Assembly: GCF_036320965.1 (NCBI RefSeq)
Contig: NC_092251.1
Location: 363,501 to 427,500, forward strand
Reading direction: 5' to 3'
Source of the DNA: Panulirus ornatus
Lineage: Eukaryota > Arthropoda > Malacostraca > Decapoda > Palinuridae
Length of the DNA: 64,000 bases
In this document: positions 25,433 to 43,400 of the stretch, piece after piece
How positions within the stretch are numbered: position 1 is the stretch's first letter
Layout: each line of letters begins with the position of its first letter
Program-made: the position numbers and the translations under genes
Notes under the pieces: generated by a model
The model's database searches: none
Told to the model about the DNA's origin: nothing
The model's input: only the letters and a program-made list of their open reading frames with translations

Positions 25433-28400
25433 TACATTGACGGATGCAAGTGATATTTTGACGGATACAAGTGATACATTGACGGATATAAGTGATACAT
25501 TGACGGATACAAGTGATACATTGACGGATACAAGTGATACATTGACGGATACAAGTGATACATTGACGGATACAAGTGATACATTGACGGATATAAGTGA
25601 TACATTGACGGATACAAGTGATACATTGACGGATGCAAGTGATACATTGACGGATACAAGTGATACATTGACGGATACAAGTGATACATTGACGGATACA
25701 AGTGATACATTGACGGATACAAGTGATACATTGACGGATACAAGTGATACATTGACGGATACAAGTGATACATTGACGGATACAAGTGATACATTGACGG
25801 ATACAAGTGATACATTGACGGATACAAGTGATACATTGACGGATACAAGTGATACATTGACGGATACAAGTGATACATTGACGGATACAAGTGATACATT
25901 GACGGATACAAGTGATACATTGACGGATACAAGTGATACATTGACGGATACAAGTGATACATTGACGGATACAAGTGATACATTGACGGATACAAGTGAT
26001 ACATTGACGGATACAAGTGATACATTGACGGATACAAGTGATACATTGACGGATACAAGTGATACATTGACGGATACAAGTGATACATTGACGGATACAA
26101 GTGATACATTGACGGATACAAGTGATACATTGACGGATACAAGTGATACATTGACGGATACAAGTGATACATTGACGGATACAAGTGATACATTGACGGA
26201 TACAAGTGATACATTGACGGATACAAGTGATACATTGACGGATACAAGTGATACATTGACGGATACAAGTGATACATTGACGGATACAAGTGATACATTG
26301 ACGGATACAAGTGATACATTGACGGATACAAGTGATACATTGACGGATACAAGTGATACATTGACGGATACAAGTGATACATTGACGGATACAAGTGATA
26401 CATTGACGGATACAAGTGATACATTGACGGATACAAGTGATACATTGACGGATACAAGTGATACATTGACGGATACAAGTGATACATTGACGGATACAAG
26501 TGATACATTGACGGATACAAGTGATACATTGACGGATACAAGTGATACATTGACGGATACAAGTGATACATTGACGGATACAAGTGATACATTGACGGAT
26601 ACAAGTGATACATTGACGGATACAAGTGATACATTGACGGATACAAGTGATACATTGACGGATACAAGTGATACATTGACGGATACAAGTGATACATTGA
26701 CGGATACAAGTGATACATTGACGGATACAAGTGATACATTGACGGATACAAGTGATACATTGACGGATACAAGTGATACATTGACGGATACAAGTGATAC
26801 ATTGACGGATACAAGTGATACATTGACGGATACAAGTGATACATTGACGGATACAAGTGATACATTGACGGATACAAGTGATACATTGACGGATACAAGT
26901 GATACATTGACGGATACAAGTGATACATTGACGGATACAAGTGATACATTGACGGATACAAGTGATACATTGACGGATACAAGTGATACATTGACGGATA
27001 CAAGTGATACATTGACGGATACAAGTGATACATTGACGGATACAAGTGATACATTGACGGATACAAGTGATACATTGACGGATACAAGTGATACATTGAC
27101 GGATACAAGTGATACATTGACGGATACAAGTGATACATTGACGGATACAAGTGATACATTGACGGATACAAGTGATACATTGACGGATACAAGTGATACA
27201 TTGACGGATACAAGTGATACATTGACGGATACAAGTGATACATTGACGGATACAAGTGATACATTGACGGATACAAGTGATACATTGACGGATACAAGTG
27301 ATACATTGACGGATACAAGTGATACATTGACGGATACAAGTGATACATTGACGGATACAAGTGATACATTGACGGATACAAGTGATACATTGACGGATAC
27401 AAGTGATACATTGACGGATACAAGTGATACATTGACGGATACAAGTGATACATTGACGGATACAAGTGATACATTGACGGATACAAGTGATACATTGACG
27501 GATACAAGTGATACATTGACGGATACAAGTGATACATTGACGGATACAAGTGATACATTGACGGATACAAGTGATACATTGACGGATACAAGTGATACAT
27601 TGACGGATACAAGTGATACATTGACGGATACAAGTGATACATTGACGGATACAAGTGATACATTGACGGATACAAGTGATACATTGACGGATACAAGTGA
27701 TACATTGACGGATACAAGTGATACATTGACGGATACAAGTGATACATTGACGGATACAAGTGATACATTGACGGATACAAGTGATACATTGACGGATACA
27801 AGTGATACATTGACGGATACAAGTGATACATTGACGGATACAAGTGATACATTGACGGATACAAGTGATACATTGACGGATACAAGTGATACATTGACGG
27901 ATACAAGTGATACATTGACGGATACAAGTGATACATTGACGGATACAAGTGATACATTGACGGATACAAGTGATACATTGACGGATACAAGTGATACATT
28001 GACGGATACAAGTGATACATTGACGGATACAAGTGATACATTGACGGATACAAGTGATACATTGACGGATACAAGTGATACATTGACGGATACAAGTGAT
28101 ACATTGACGGATACAAGTGATACATTGACGGATACAAGTGATACATTGACGGATACAAGTGATACATTGACGGATACAAGTGATACATTGACGGATACAA
28201 GTGATACATTGACGGATACAAGTGATACATTGACGGATACAAGTGATACATTGACGGATACAAGTGATACATTGACGGATACAAGTGATACATTGACGGA
28301 TACAAGTGATACATTGACGGATACAAGTGATACATTGACGGATACAAGTGATACATTGACGGATACAAGTGATACATTGACGGATACAAGTGATACATTG

Positions 28401-31400
28401 ACGGATACAAGTGATACATTGACGGATACAAGTGATACATTGACGGATACAAGTGATACATTGACGGATACAAGTGATACATTGACGGATACAAGTGATA
28501 CATTGACGGATACAAGTGATACATTGACGGATACAAGTGATACATTGACGGATACAAGTGATACATTGACGGATACAAGTGATACATTGACGGATACAAG
28601 TGATACATTGACGGATACAAGTGATACATTGACGGATACAAGTGATACATTGACGGATACAAGTGATACATTGACGGATACAAGTGATACATTGACGGAT
28701 ACAAGTGATACATTGACGGATACAAGTGATACATTGACGGATACAAGTGATACATTGACGGATACAAGTGATACATTGACGGATACAAGTGATACATTGA
28801 CGGATACAAGTGATACATTGACGGATACAAGTGATACATTGACGGATACAAGTGATACATTGACGGATACAAGTGATACATTGACGGATACAAGTGATAC
28901 ATTGACGGATACAAGTGATACATTGACGGATACAAGTGATACATTGACGGATACAAGTGATACATTGACGGATACAAGTGATACATTGACGGATACAAGT
29001 GATACATTGACGGATACAAGTGATACATTGACGGATACAAGTGATACATTGACGGATACAAGTGATACATTGACGGATACAAGTGATACATTGACGGATA
29101 CAAGTGATACATTGACGGATACAAGTGATACATTGACGGATACAAGTGATACATTGACGGATACAAGTGATACATTGACGGATACAAGTGATACATTGAC
29201 GGATACAAGTGATACATTGACGGATACAAGTGATACATTGACGGATACAAGTGATACATTGACGGATACAAGTGATACATTGACGGATACAAGTGATACA
29301 TTGACGGATACAAGTGATACATTGACGGATACAAGTGATACATTGACGGATACAAGTGATACATTGACGGATACAAGTGATACATTGACGGATACAAGTG
29401 ATACATTGACGGATACAAGTGATACATTGACGGATACAAGTGATACATTGACGGATACAAGTGATACATTGACGGATACAAGTGATACATTGACGGATAC
29501 AAGTGATACATTGACGGATACAAGTGATACATTGACGGATACAAGTGATACATTGACGGATACAAGTGATACATTGACGGATACAAGTGATACATTGACG
29601 GATACAAGTGATACATTGACGGATACAAGTGATACATTGACGGATACAAGTGATACATTGACGGATACAAGTGATACATTGACGGATACAAGTGATACAT
29701 TGACGGATACAAGTGATACATTGACGGATACAAGTGATACATTGACGGATACAAGTGATACATTGACGGATACAAGTGATACATTGACGGATACAAGTGA
29801 TACATTGACGGATACAAGTGATACATTGACGGATACAAGTGATACATTGACGGATACAAGTGATACATTGACGGATACAAGTGATACATTGACGGATACA
29901 AGTGATACATTGACGGATACAAGTGATACATTGACGGATACAAGTGATACATTGACGGATACAAGTGATACATTGACGGATACAAGTGATACATTGACGG
30001 ATACAAGTGATACATTGACGGATACAAGTGATACATTGACGGATACAAGTGATACATTGACGGATACAAGTGATACATTGACGGATACAAGTGATACATT
30101 GACGGATACAAGTGATACATTGACGGATACAAGTGATACATTGACGGATACAAGTGATACATTGACGGATACAAGTGATACATTGACGGATACAAGTGAT
30201 ACATTGACGGATACAAGTGATACATTGACGGATACAAGTGATACATTGACGGATACAAGTGATACATTGACGGATACAAGTGATACATTGACGGATACAA
30301 GTGATACATTGACGGATACAAGTGATACATTGACGGATACAAGTGATACATTGACGGATACAAGTGATACATTGACGGATACAAGTGATACATTGACGGA
30401 TACAAGTGATACATTGACGGATACAAGTGATACATTGACGGATACAAGTGATACATTGACGGATACAAGTGATACATTGACGGATACAAGTGATACATTG
30501 ACGGATACAAGTGATACATTGACGGATACAAGTGATACATTGACGGATACAAGTGATACATTGACGGATACAAGTGATACATTGACGGATACAAGTGATA
30601 CATTGACGGATACAAGTGATACATTGACGGATACAAGTGATACATTGACGGATACAAGTGATACATTGACGGATACAAGTGATACATTGACGGATACAAG
30701 TGATACATTGACGGATACAAGTGATACATTGACGGATACAAGTGATACATTGACGGATACAAGTGATACATTGACGGATACAAGTGATACATTGACGGAT
30801 ACAAGTGATACATTGACGGATACAAGTGATACATTGACGGATACAAGTGATACATTGACGGATACAAGTGATACATTGACGGATACAAGTGATACATTGA
30901 CGGATACAAGTGATACATTGACGGATACAAGTGATACATTGACGGATACAAGTGATACATTGACGGATACAAGTGATACATTGACGGATACAAGTGATAC
31001 ATTGACGGATACAAGTGATACATTGACGGATACAAGTGATACATTGACGGATACAAGTGATACATTGACGGATACAAGTGATACATTGACGGATACAAGT
31101 GATACATTGACGGATACAAGTGATACATTGACGGATACAAGTGATACATTGACGGATACAAGTGATACATTGACGGATACAAGTGATACATTGACGGATA
31201 CAAGTGATACATTGACGGATACAAGTGATACATTGACGGATACAAGTGATACATTGACGGATACAAGTGATACATTGACGGATACAAGTGATACATTGAC
31301 GGATACAAGTGATACATTGACGGATACAAGTGATACATTGACGGATACAAGTGATACATTGACGGATACAAGTGATACATTGACGGATACAAGTGATACA

Positions 31401-34400
31401 TTGACGGATACAAGTGATACATTGACGGATACAAGTGATACATTGACGGATACAAGTGATACATTGACGGATACAAGTGATACATTGACGGATACAAGTG
31501 ATACATTGACGGATACAAGTGATACATTGACGGATACAAGTGATACATTGACGGATACAAGTGATACATTGACGGATACAAGTGATACATTGACGGATAC
31601 AAGTGATACATTGACGGATACAAGTGATACATTGACGGATACAAGTGATACATTGACGGATACAAGTGATACATTGACGGATACAAGTGATACATTGACG
31701 GATACAAGTGATACATTGACGGATACAAGTGATACATTGACGGATACAAGTGATACATTGACGGATACAAGTGATACATTGACGGATACAAGTGATACAT
31801 TGACGGATACAAGTGATACATTGACGGATACAAGTGATACATTGACGGATACAAGTGATACATTGACGGATACAAGTGATACATTGACGGATACAAGTGA
31901 TACATTGACGGATACAAGTGATACATTGACGGATACAAGTGATACATTGACGGATACAAGTGATACATTGACGGATACAAGTGATACATTGACGGATACA
32001 AGTGATACATTGACGGATACAAGTGATACATTGACGGATACAAGTGATACATTGACGGATACAAGTGATACATTGACGGATACAAGTGATACATTGACGG
32101 ATACAAGTGATACATTGACGGATACAAGTGATACATTGACGGATACAAGTGATACATTGACGGATACAAGTGATACATTGACGGATACAAGTGATACATT
32201 GACGGATACAAGTGATACATTGACGGATACAAGTGATACATTGACGGATACAAGTGATACATTGACGGATACAAGTGATACATTGACGGATACAAGTGAT
32301 ACATTGACGGATACAAGTGATACATTGACGGATACAAGTGATACATTGACGGATACAAGTGATACATTGACGGATACAAGTGATACATTGACGGATACAA
32401 GTGATACATTGACGGATACAAGTGATACATTGACGGATACAAGTGATACATTGACGGATACAAGTGATACATTGACGGATACAAGTGATACATTGACGGA
32501 TACAAGTGATACATTGACGGATACAAGTGATACATTGACGGATACAAGTGATACATTGACGGATACAAGTGATACATTGACGGATACAAGTGATACATTG
32601 ACGGATACAAGTGATACATTGACGGATACAAGTGATACATTGACGGATACAAGTGATACATTGACGGATACAAGTGATACATTGACGGATACAAGTGATA
32701 CATTGACGGATACAAGTGATACATTGACGGATACAAGTGATACATTGACGGATACAAGTGATACATTGACGGATACAAGTGATACATTGACGGATACAAG
32801 TGATACATTGACGGATACAAGTGATACATTGACGGATACAAGTGATACATTGACGGATACAAGTGATACATTGACGGATACAAGTGATACATTGACGGAT
32901 ACAAGTGATACATTGACGGATACAAGTGATACATTGACGGATACAAGTGATACATTGACGGATACAAGTGATACATTGACGGATACAAGTGATACATTGA
33001 CGGATACAAGTGATACATTGACGGATACAAGTGATACATTGACGGATACAAGTGATACATTGACGGATACAAGTGATACATTGACGGATACAAGTGATAC
33101 ATTGACGGATACAAGTGATACATTGACGGATACAAGTGATACATTGACGGATACAAGTGATACATTGACGGATACAAGTGATACATTGACGGATACAAGT
33201 GATACATTGACGGATACAAGTGATACATTGACGGATACAAGTGATACATTGACGGATACAAGTGATACATTGACGGATACAAGTGATACATTGACGGATA
33301 CAAGTGATACATTGACGGATACAAGTGATACATTGACGGATACAAGTGATACATTGACGGATACAAGTGATACATTGACGGATACAAGTGATACATTGAC
33401 GGATACAAGTGATACATTGACGGATACAAGTGATACATTGACGGATACAAGTGATACATTGACGGATACAAGTGATACATTGACGGATACAAGTGATACA
33501 TTGACGGATACAAGTGATACATTGACGGATACAAGTGATACATTGACGGATACAAGTGATACATTGACGGATACAAGTGATACATTGACGGATACAAGTG
33601 ATACATTGACGGATACAAGTGATACATTGACGGATACAAGTGATACATTGACGGATACAAGTGATACATTGACGGATACAAGTGATACATTGACGGATAC
33701 AAGTGATACATTGACGGATACAAGTGATACATTGACGGATACAAGTGATACATTGACGGATACAAGTGATACATTGACGGATACAAGTGATACATTGACG
33801 GATACAAGTGATACATTGACGGATACAAGTGATACATTGACGGATACAAGTGATACATTGACGGATACAAGTGATACATTGACGGATACAAGTGATACAT
33901 TGACGGATACAAGTGATACATTGACGGATACAAGTGATACATTGACGGATACAAGTGATACATTGACGGATACAAGTGATACATTGACGGATACAAGTGA
34001 TACATTGACGGATACAAGTGATACATTGACGGATACAAGTGATACATTGACGGATACAAGTGATACATTGACGGATACAAGTGATACATTGACGGATACA
34101 AGTGATACATTGACGGATACAAGTGATACATTGACGGATACAAGTGATACATTGACGGATACAAGTGATACATTGACGGATACAAGTGATACATTGACGG
34201 ATACAAGTGATACATTGACGGATACAAGTGATACATTGACGGATACAAGTGATACATTGACGGATACAAGTGATACATTGACGGATACAAGTGATACATT
34301 GACGGATACAAGTGATACATTGACGGATACAAGTGATACATTGACGGATACAAGTGATACATTGACGGATACAAGTGATACATTGACGGATACAAGTGAT

Positions 34401-37400
34401 ACATTGACGGATACAAGTGATACATTGACGGATACAAGTGATACATTGACGGATACAAGTGATACATTGACGGATACAAGTGATACATTGACGGATACAA
34501 GTGATACATTGACGGATACAAGTGATACATTGACGGATACAAGTGATACATTGACGGATACAAGTGATACATTGACGGATACAAGTGATACATTGACGGA
34601 TACAAGTGATACATTGACGGATACAAGTGATACATTGACGGATACAAGTGATACATTGACGGATACAAGTGATACATTGACGGATACAAGTGATACATTG
34701 ACGGATACAAGTGATACATTGACGGATACAAGTGATACATTGACGGATACAAGTGATACATTGACGGATACAAGTGATACATTGACGGATACAAGTGATA
34801 CATTGACGGATACAAGTGATACATTGACGGATACAAGTGATACATTGACGGATACAAGTGATACATTGACGGATACAAGTGATACATTGACGGATACAAG
34901 TGATACATTGACGGATACAAGTGATACATTGACGGATACAAGTGATACATTGACGGATACAAGTGATACATTGACGGATACAAGTGATACATTGACGGAT
35001 ACAAGTGATACATTGACGGATACAAGTGATACATTGACGGATACAAGTGATACATTGACGGATACAAGTGATACATTGACGGATACAAGTGATACATTGA
35101 CGGATACAAGTGATACATTGACGGATACAAGTGATACATTGACGGATACAAGTGATACATTGACGGATACAAGTGATACATTGACGGATACAAGTGATAC
35201 ATTGACGGATACAAGTGATACATTGACGGATACAAGTGATACATTGACGGATACAAGTGATACATTGACGGATACAAGTGATACATTGACGGATACAAGT
35301 GATACATTGACGGATACAAGTGATACATTGACGGATACAAGTGATACATTGACGGATACAAGTGATACATTGACGGATACAAGTGATACATTGACGGATA
35401 CAAGTGATACATTGACGGATACAAGTGATACATTGACGGATACAAGTGATACATTGACGGATACAAGTGATACATTGACGGATACAAGTGATACATTGAC
35501 GGATACAAGTGATACATTGACGGATACAAGTGATACATTGACGGATACAAGTGATACATTGACGGATACAAGTGATACATTGACGGATACAAGTGATACA
35601 TTGACGGATACAAGTGATACATTGACGGATACAAGTGATACATTGACGGATACAAGTGATACATTGACGGATACAAGTGATACATTGACGGATACAAGTG
35701 ATACATTGACGGATACAAGTGATACATTGACGGATACAAGTGATACATTGACGGATACAAGTGATACATTGACGGATACAAGTGATACATTGACGGATAC
35801 AAGTGATACATTGACGGATACAAGTGATACATTGACGGATACAAGTGATACATTGACGGATACAAGTGATACATTGACGGATACAAGTGATACATTGACG
35901 GATACAAGTGATACATTGACGGATACAAGTGATACATTGACGGATACAAGTGATACATTGACGGATACAAGTGATACATTGACGGATACAAGTGATACAT
36001 TGACGGATACAAGTGATACATTGACGGATACAAGTGATACATTGACGGATACAAGTGATACATTGACGGATACAAGTGATACATTGACGGATACAAGTGA
36101 TACATTGACGGATACAAGTGATACATTGACGGATACAAGTGATACATTGACGGATACAAGTGATACATTGACGGATACAAGTGATACATTGACGGATACA
36201 AGTGATACATTGACGGATACAAGTGATACATTGACGGATACAAGTGATACATTGACGGATACAAGTGATACATTGACGGATACAAGTGATACATTGACGG
36301 ATACAAGTGATACATTGACGGATACAAGTGATACATTGACGGATACAAGTGATACATTGACGGATACAAGTGATACATTGACGGATACAAGTGATACATT
36401 GACGGATACAAGTGATACATTGACGGATACAAGTGATACATTGACGGATACAAGTGATACATTGACGGATACAAGTGATACATTGACGGATACAAGTGAT
36501 ACATTGACGGATACAAGTGATACATTGACGGATACAAGTGATACATTGACGGATACAAGTGATACATTGACGGATACAAGTGATACATTGACGGATACAA
36601 GTGATACATTGACGGATACAAGTGATACATTGACGGATACAAGTGATACATTGACGGATACAAGTGATACATTGACGGATACAAGTGATACATTGACGGA
36701 TACAAGTGATACATTGACGGATACAAGTGATACATTGACGGATACAAGTGATACATTGACGGATACAAGTGATACATTGACGGATACAAGTGATACATTG
36801 ACGGATACAAGTGATACATTGACGGATACAAGTGATACATTGACGGATACAAGTGATACATTGACGGATACAAGTGATACATTGACGGATACAAGTGATA
36901 CATTGACGGATACAAGTGATACATTGACGGATACAAGTGATACATTGACGGATACAAGTGATACATTGACGGATACAAGTGATACATTGACGGATACAAG
37001 TGATACATTGACGGATACAAGTGATACATTGACGGATACAAGTGATACATTGACGGATACAAGTGATACATTGACGGATACAAGTGATACATTGACGGAT
37101 ACAAGTGATACATTGACGGATACAAGTGATACATTGACGGATACAAGTGATACATTGACGGATACAAGTGATACATTGACGGATACAAGTGATACATTGA
37201 CGGATACAAGTGATACATTGACGGATACAAGTGATACATTGACGGATACAAGTGATACATTGACGGATACAAGTGATACATTGACGGATACAAGTGATAC
37301 ATTGACGGATACAAGTGATACATTGACGGATACAAGTGATACATTGACGGATACAAGTGATACATTGACGGATACAAGTGATACATTGACGGATACAAGT

Positions 37401-40400
37401 GATACATTGACGGATACAAGTGATACATTGACGGATACAAGTGATACATTGACGGATACAAGTGATACATTGACGGATACAAGTGATACATTGACGGATA
37501 CAAGTGATACATTGACGGATACAAGTGATACATTGACGGATACAAGTGATACATTGACGGATACAAGTGATACATTGACGGATACAAGTGATACATTGAC
37601 GGATACAAGTGATACATTGACGGATACAAGTGATACATTGACGGATACAAGTGATACATTGACGGATACAAGTGATACATTGACGGATACAAGTGATACA
37701 TTGACGGATACAAGTGATACATTGACGGATACAAGTGATACATTGACGGATACAAGTGATACATTGACGGATACAAGTGATACATTGACGGATACAAGTG
37801 ATACATTGACGGATACAAGTGATACATTGACGGATACAAGTGATACATTGACGGATACAAGTGATACATTGACGGATACAAGTGATACATTGACGGATAC
37901 AAGTGATACATTGACGGATACAAGTGATACATTGACGGATACAAGTGATACATTGACGGATACAAGTGATACATTGACGGATACAAGTGATACATTGACG
38001 GATACAAGTGATACATTGACGGATACAAGTGATACATTGACGGATACAAGTGATACATTGACGGATACAAGTGATACATTGACGGATACAAGTGATACAT
38101 TGACGGATACAAGTGATACATTGACGGATACAAGTGATACATTGACGGATACAAGTGATACATTGACGGATACAAGTGATACATTGACGGATACAAGTGA
38201 TACATTGACGGATACAAGTGATACATTGACGGATACAAGTGATACATTGACGGATACAAGTGATACATTGACGGATACAAGTGATACATTGACGGATACA
38301 AGTGATACATTGACGGATACAAGTGATACATTGACGGATACAAGTGATACATTGACGGATACAAGTGATACATTGACGGATACAAGTGATACATTGACGG
38401 ATACAAGTGATACATTGACGGATACAAGTGATACATTGACGGATACAAGTGATACATTGACGGATACAAGTGATACATTGACGGATACAAGTGATACATT
38501 GACGGATACAAGTGATACATTGACGGATACAAGTGATACATTGACGGATACAAGTGATACATTGACGGATACAAGTGATACATTGACGGATACAAGTGAT
38601 ACATTGACGGATACAAGTGATACATTGACGGATACAAGTGATACATTGACGGATACAAGTGATACATTGACGGATACAAGTGATACATTGACGGATACAA
38701 GTGATACATTGACGGATACAAGTGATACATTGACGGATACAAGTGATACATTGACGGATACAAGTGATACATTGACGGATACAAGTGATACATTGACGGA
38801 TACAAGTGATACATTGACGGATACAAGTGATACATTGACGGATACAAGTGATACATTGACGGATACAAGTGATACATTGACGGATACAAGTGATACATTG
38901 ACGGATACAAGTGATACATTGACGGATACAAGTGATACATTGACGGATACAAGTGATACATTGACGGATACAAGTGATACATTGACGGATACAAGTGATA
39001 CATTGACGGATACAAGTGATACATTGACGGATACAAGTGATACATTGACGGATACAAGTGATACATTGACGGATACAAGTGATACATTGACGGATACAAG
39101 TGATACATTGACGGATACAAGTGATACATTGACGGATACAAGTGATACATTGACGGATACAAGTGATACATTGACGGATACAAGTGATACATTGACGGAT
39201 ACAAGTGATACATTGACGGATACAAGTGATACATTGACGGATACAAGTGATACATTGACGGATACAAGTGATACATTGACGGATACAAGTGATACATTGA
39301 CGGATACAAGTGATACATTGACGGATACAAGTGATACATTGACGGATACAAGTGATACATTGACGGATACAAGTGATACATTGACGGATACAAGTGATAC
39401 ATTGACGGATACAAGTGATACATTGACGGATACAAGTGATACATTGACGGATACAAGTGATACATTGACGGATACAAGTGATACATTGACGGATACAAGT
39501 GATACATTGACGGATACAAGTGATACATTGACGGATACAAGTGATACATTGACGGATACAAGTGATACATTGACGGATACAAGTGATACATTGACGGATA
39601 CAAGTGATACATTGACGGATACAAGTGATACATTGACGGATACAAGTGATACATTGACGGATACAAGTGATACATTGACGGATACAAGTGATACATTGAC
39701 GGATACAAGTGATACATTGACGGATACAAGTGATACATTGACGGATACAAGTGATACATTGACGGATACAAGTGATACATTGACGGATACAAGTGATACA
39801 TTGACGGATACAAGTGATACATTGACGGATACAAGTGATACATTGACGGATACAAGTGATACATTGACGGATACAAGTGATACATTGACGGATACAAGTG
39901 ATACATTGACGGATACAAGTGATACATTGACGGATACAAGTGATACATTGACGGATACAAGTGATACATTGACGGATACAAGTGATACATTGACGGATAC
40001 AAGTGATACATTGACGGATACAAGTGATACATTGACGGATACAAGTGATACATTGACGGATACAAGTGATACATTGACGGATACAAGTGATACATTGACG
40101 GATACAAGTGATACATTGACGGATACAAGTGATACATTGACGGATACAAGTGATACATTGACGGATACAAGTGATACATTGACGGATACAAGTGATACAT
40201 TGACGGATACAAGTGATACATTGACGGATACAAGTGATACATTGACGGATACAAGTGATACATTGACGGATACAAGTGATACATTGACGGATACAAGTGA
40301 TACATTGACGGATACAAGTGATACATTGACGGATACAAGTGATACATTGACGGATACAAGTGATACATTGACGGATACAAGTGATACATTGACGGATACA

Positions 40401-43400
40401 AGTGATACATTGACGGATACAAGTGATACATTGACGGATACAAGTGATACATTGACGGATACAAGTGATACATTGACGGATACAAGTGATACATTGACGG
40501 ATACAAGTGATACATTGACGGATACAAGTGATACATTGACGGATACAAGTGATACATTGACGGATACAAGTGATACATTGACGGATACAAGTGATACATT
40601 GACGGATACAAGTGATACATTGACGGATACAAGTGATACATTGACGGATACAAGTGATACATTGACGGATACAAGTGATACATTGACGGATACAAGTGAT
40701 ACATTGACGGATACAAGTGATACATTGACGGATACAAGTGATACATTGACGGATACAAGTGATACATTGACGGATACAAGTGATACATTGACGGATACAA
40801 GTGATACATTGACGGATACAAGTGATACATTGACGGATACAAGTGATACATTGACGGATACAAGTGATACATTGACGGATACAAGTGATACATTGACGGA
40901 TACAAGTGATACATTGACGGATACAAGTGATACATTGACGGATACAAGTGATACATTGACGGATACAAGTGATACATTGACGGATACAAGTGATACATTG
41001 ACGGATACAAGTGATACATTGACGGATACAAGTGATACATTGACGGATACAAGTGATACATTGACGGATACAAGTGATACATTGACGGATACAAGTGATA
41101 CATTGACGGATACAAGTGATACATTGACGGATACAAGTGATACATTGACGGATACAAGTGATACATTGACGGATACAAGTGATACATTGACGGATACAAG
41201 TGATACATTGACGGATACAAGTGATACATTGACGGATACAAGTGATACATTGACGGATACAAGTGATACATTGACGGATACAAGTGATACATTGACGGAT
41301 ACAAGTGATACATTGACGGATACAAGTGATACATTGACGGATACAAGTGATACATTGACGGATACAAGTGATACATTGACGGATACAAGTGATACATTGA
41401 CGGATACAAGTGATACATTGACGGATACAAGTGATACATTGACGGATACAAGTGATACATTGACGGATACAAGTGATACATTGACGGATACAAGTGATAC
41501 ATTGACGGATACAAGTGATACATTGACGGATACAAGTGATACATTGACGGATACAAGTGATACATTGACGGATACAAGTGATACATTGACGGATACAAGT
41601 GATACATTGACGGATACAAGTGATACATTGACGGATACAAGTGATACATTGACGGATACAAGTGATACATTGACGGATACAAGTGATACATTGACGGATA
41701 CAAGTGATACATTGACGGATACAAGTGATACATTGACGGATACAAGTGATACATTGACGGATACAAGTGATACATTGACGGATACAAGTGATACATTGAC
41801 GGATACAAGTGATACATTGACGGATACAAGTGATACATTGACGGATACAAGTGATACATTGACGGATACAAGTGATACATTGACGGATACAAGTGATACA
41901 TTGACGGATACAAGTGATACATTGACGGATACAAGTGATACATTGACGGATACAAGTGATACATTGACGGATACAAGTGATACATTGACGGATACAAGTG
42001 ATACATTGACGGATACAAGTGATACATTGACGGATACAAGTGATACATTGACGGATACAAGTGATACATTGACGGATACAAGTGATACATTGACGGATAC
42101 AAGTGATACATTGACGGATACAAGTGATACATTGACGGATACAAGTGATACATTGACGGATACAAGTGATACATTGACGGATACAAGTGATACATTGACG
42201 GATACAAGTGATACATTGACGGATACAAGTGATACATTGACGGATGCAAGTGATATTTTGACGGATACAAGTGATACATTGACGGATACAAGTGATACAT
42301 TGACGGATACAAGTGATACATTGACGGATACAAGTGATACATTGACGGATACAAGTGATACATTGACGGATACAAGTGATACATTGACGGATACAAGTGA
42401 TACATTGACGGATACAAGTGATACATTGACGGATACAAGTGATACATTGACGGATACAAGTGATACATTGACGGATACAAGTGATACATTGACGGATACA
42501 AGTGATACATTGACGGATACAAGTGATACATTGACGGATACAAGTGATACATTGACGGATACAAGTGATACATTGACGGATACAAGTGATACATTGACGG
42601 ATACAAGTGATACATTGACGGATACAAGTGATACATTGACGGATACAAGTGATACATTGACGGATACAAGTGATACATTGACGGATACAAGTGATACATT
42701 GACGGATACAAGTGATACATTGACGGATACAAGTGATACATTGACGGATACAAGTGATACATTGACGGATACAAGTGATACATTGACGGATACAAGTGAT
42801 ACATTGACGGATACAAGTGATACATTGACGGATACAAGTGATACATTGACGGATACAAGTGATACATTGACGGATACAAGTGATACATTGACGGATACAA
42901 GTGATACATTGACGGATACAAGTGATACATTGACGGATACAAGTGATACATTGACGGATACAAGTGATACATTGACGGATACAAGTGATACATTGACGGA
43001 TACAAGTGATACATTGACGGATACAAGTGATACATTGACGGATACAAGTGATACATTGACGGATACAAGTGATACATTGACGGATACAAGTGATACATTG
43101 ACGGATACAAGTGATACATTGACGGATACAAGTGATACATTGACGGATACAAGTGATACATTGACGGATACAAGTGATACATTGACGGATACAAGTGATA
43201 CATTGACGGATACAAGTGATACATTGACGGATACAAGTGATACATTGACGGATACAAGTGATACATTGACGGATACAAGTGATACATTGACGGATACAAG
43301 TGATACATTGACGGATACAAGTGATACATTGACGGATACAAGTGATACATTGACGGATACAAGTGATACATTGACGGATACAAGTGATACATTGACGGAT

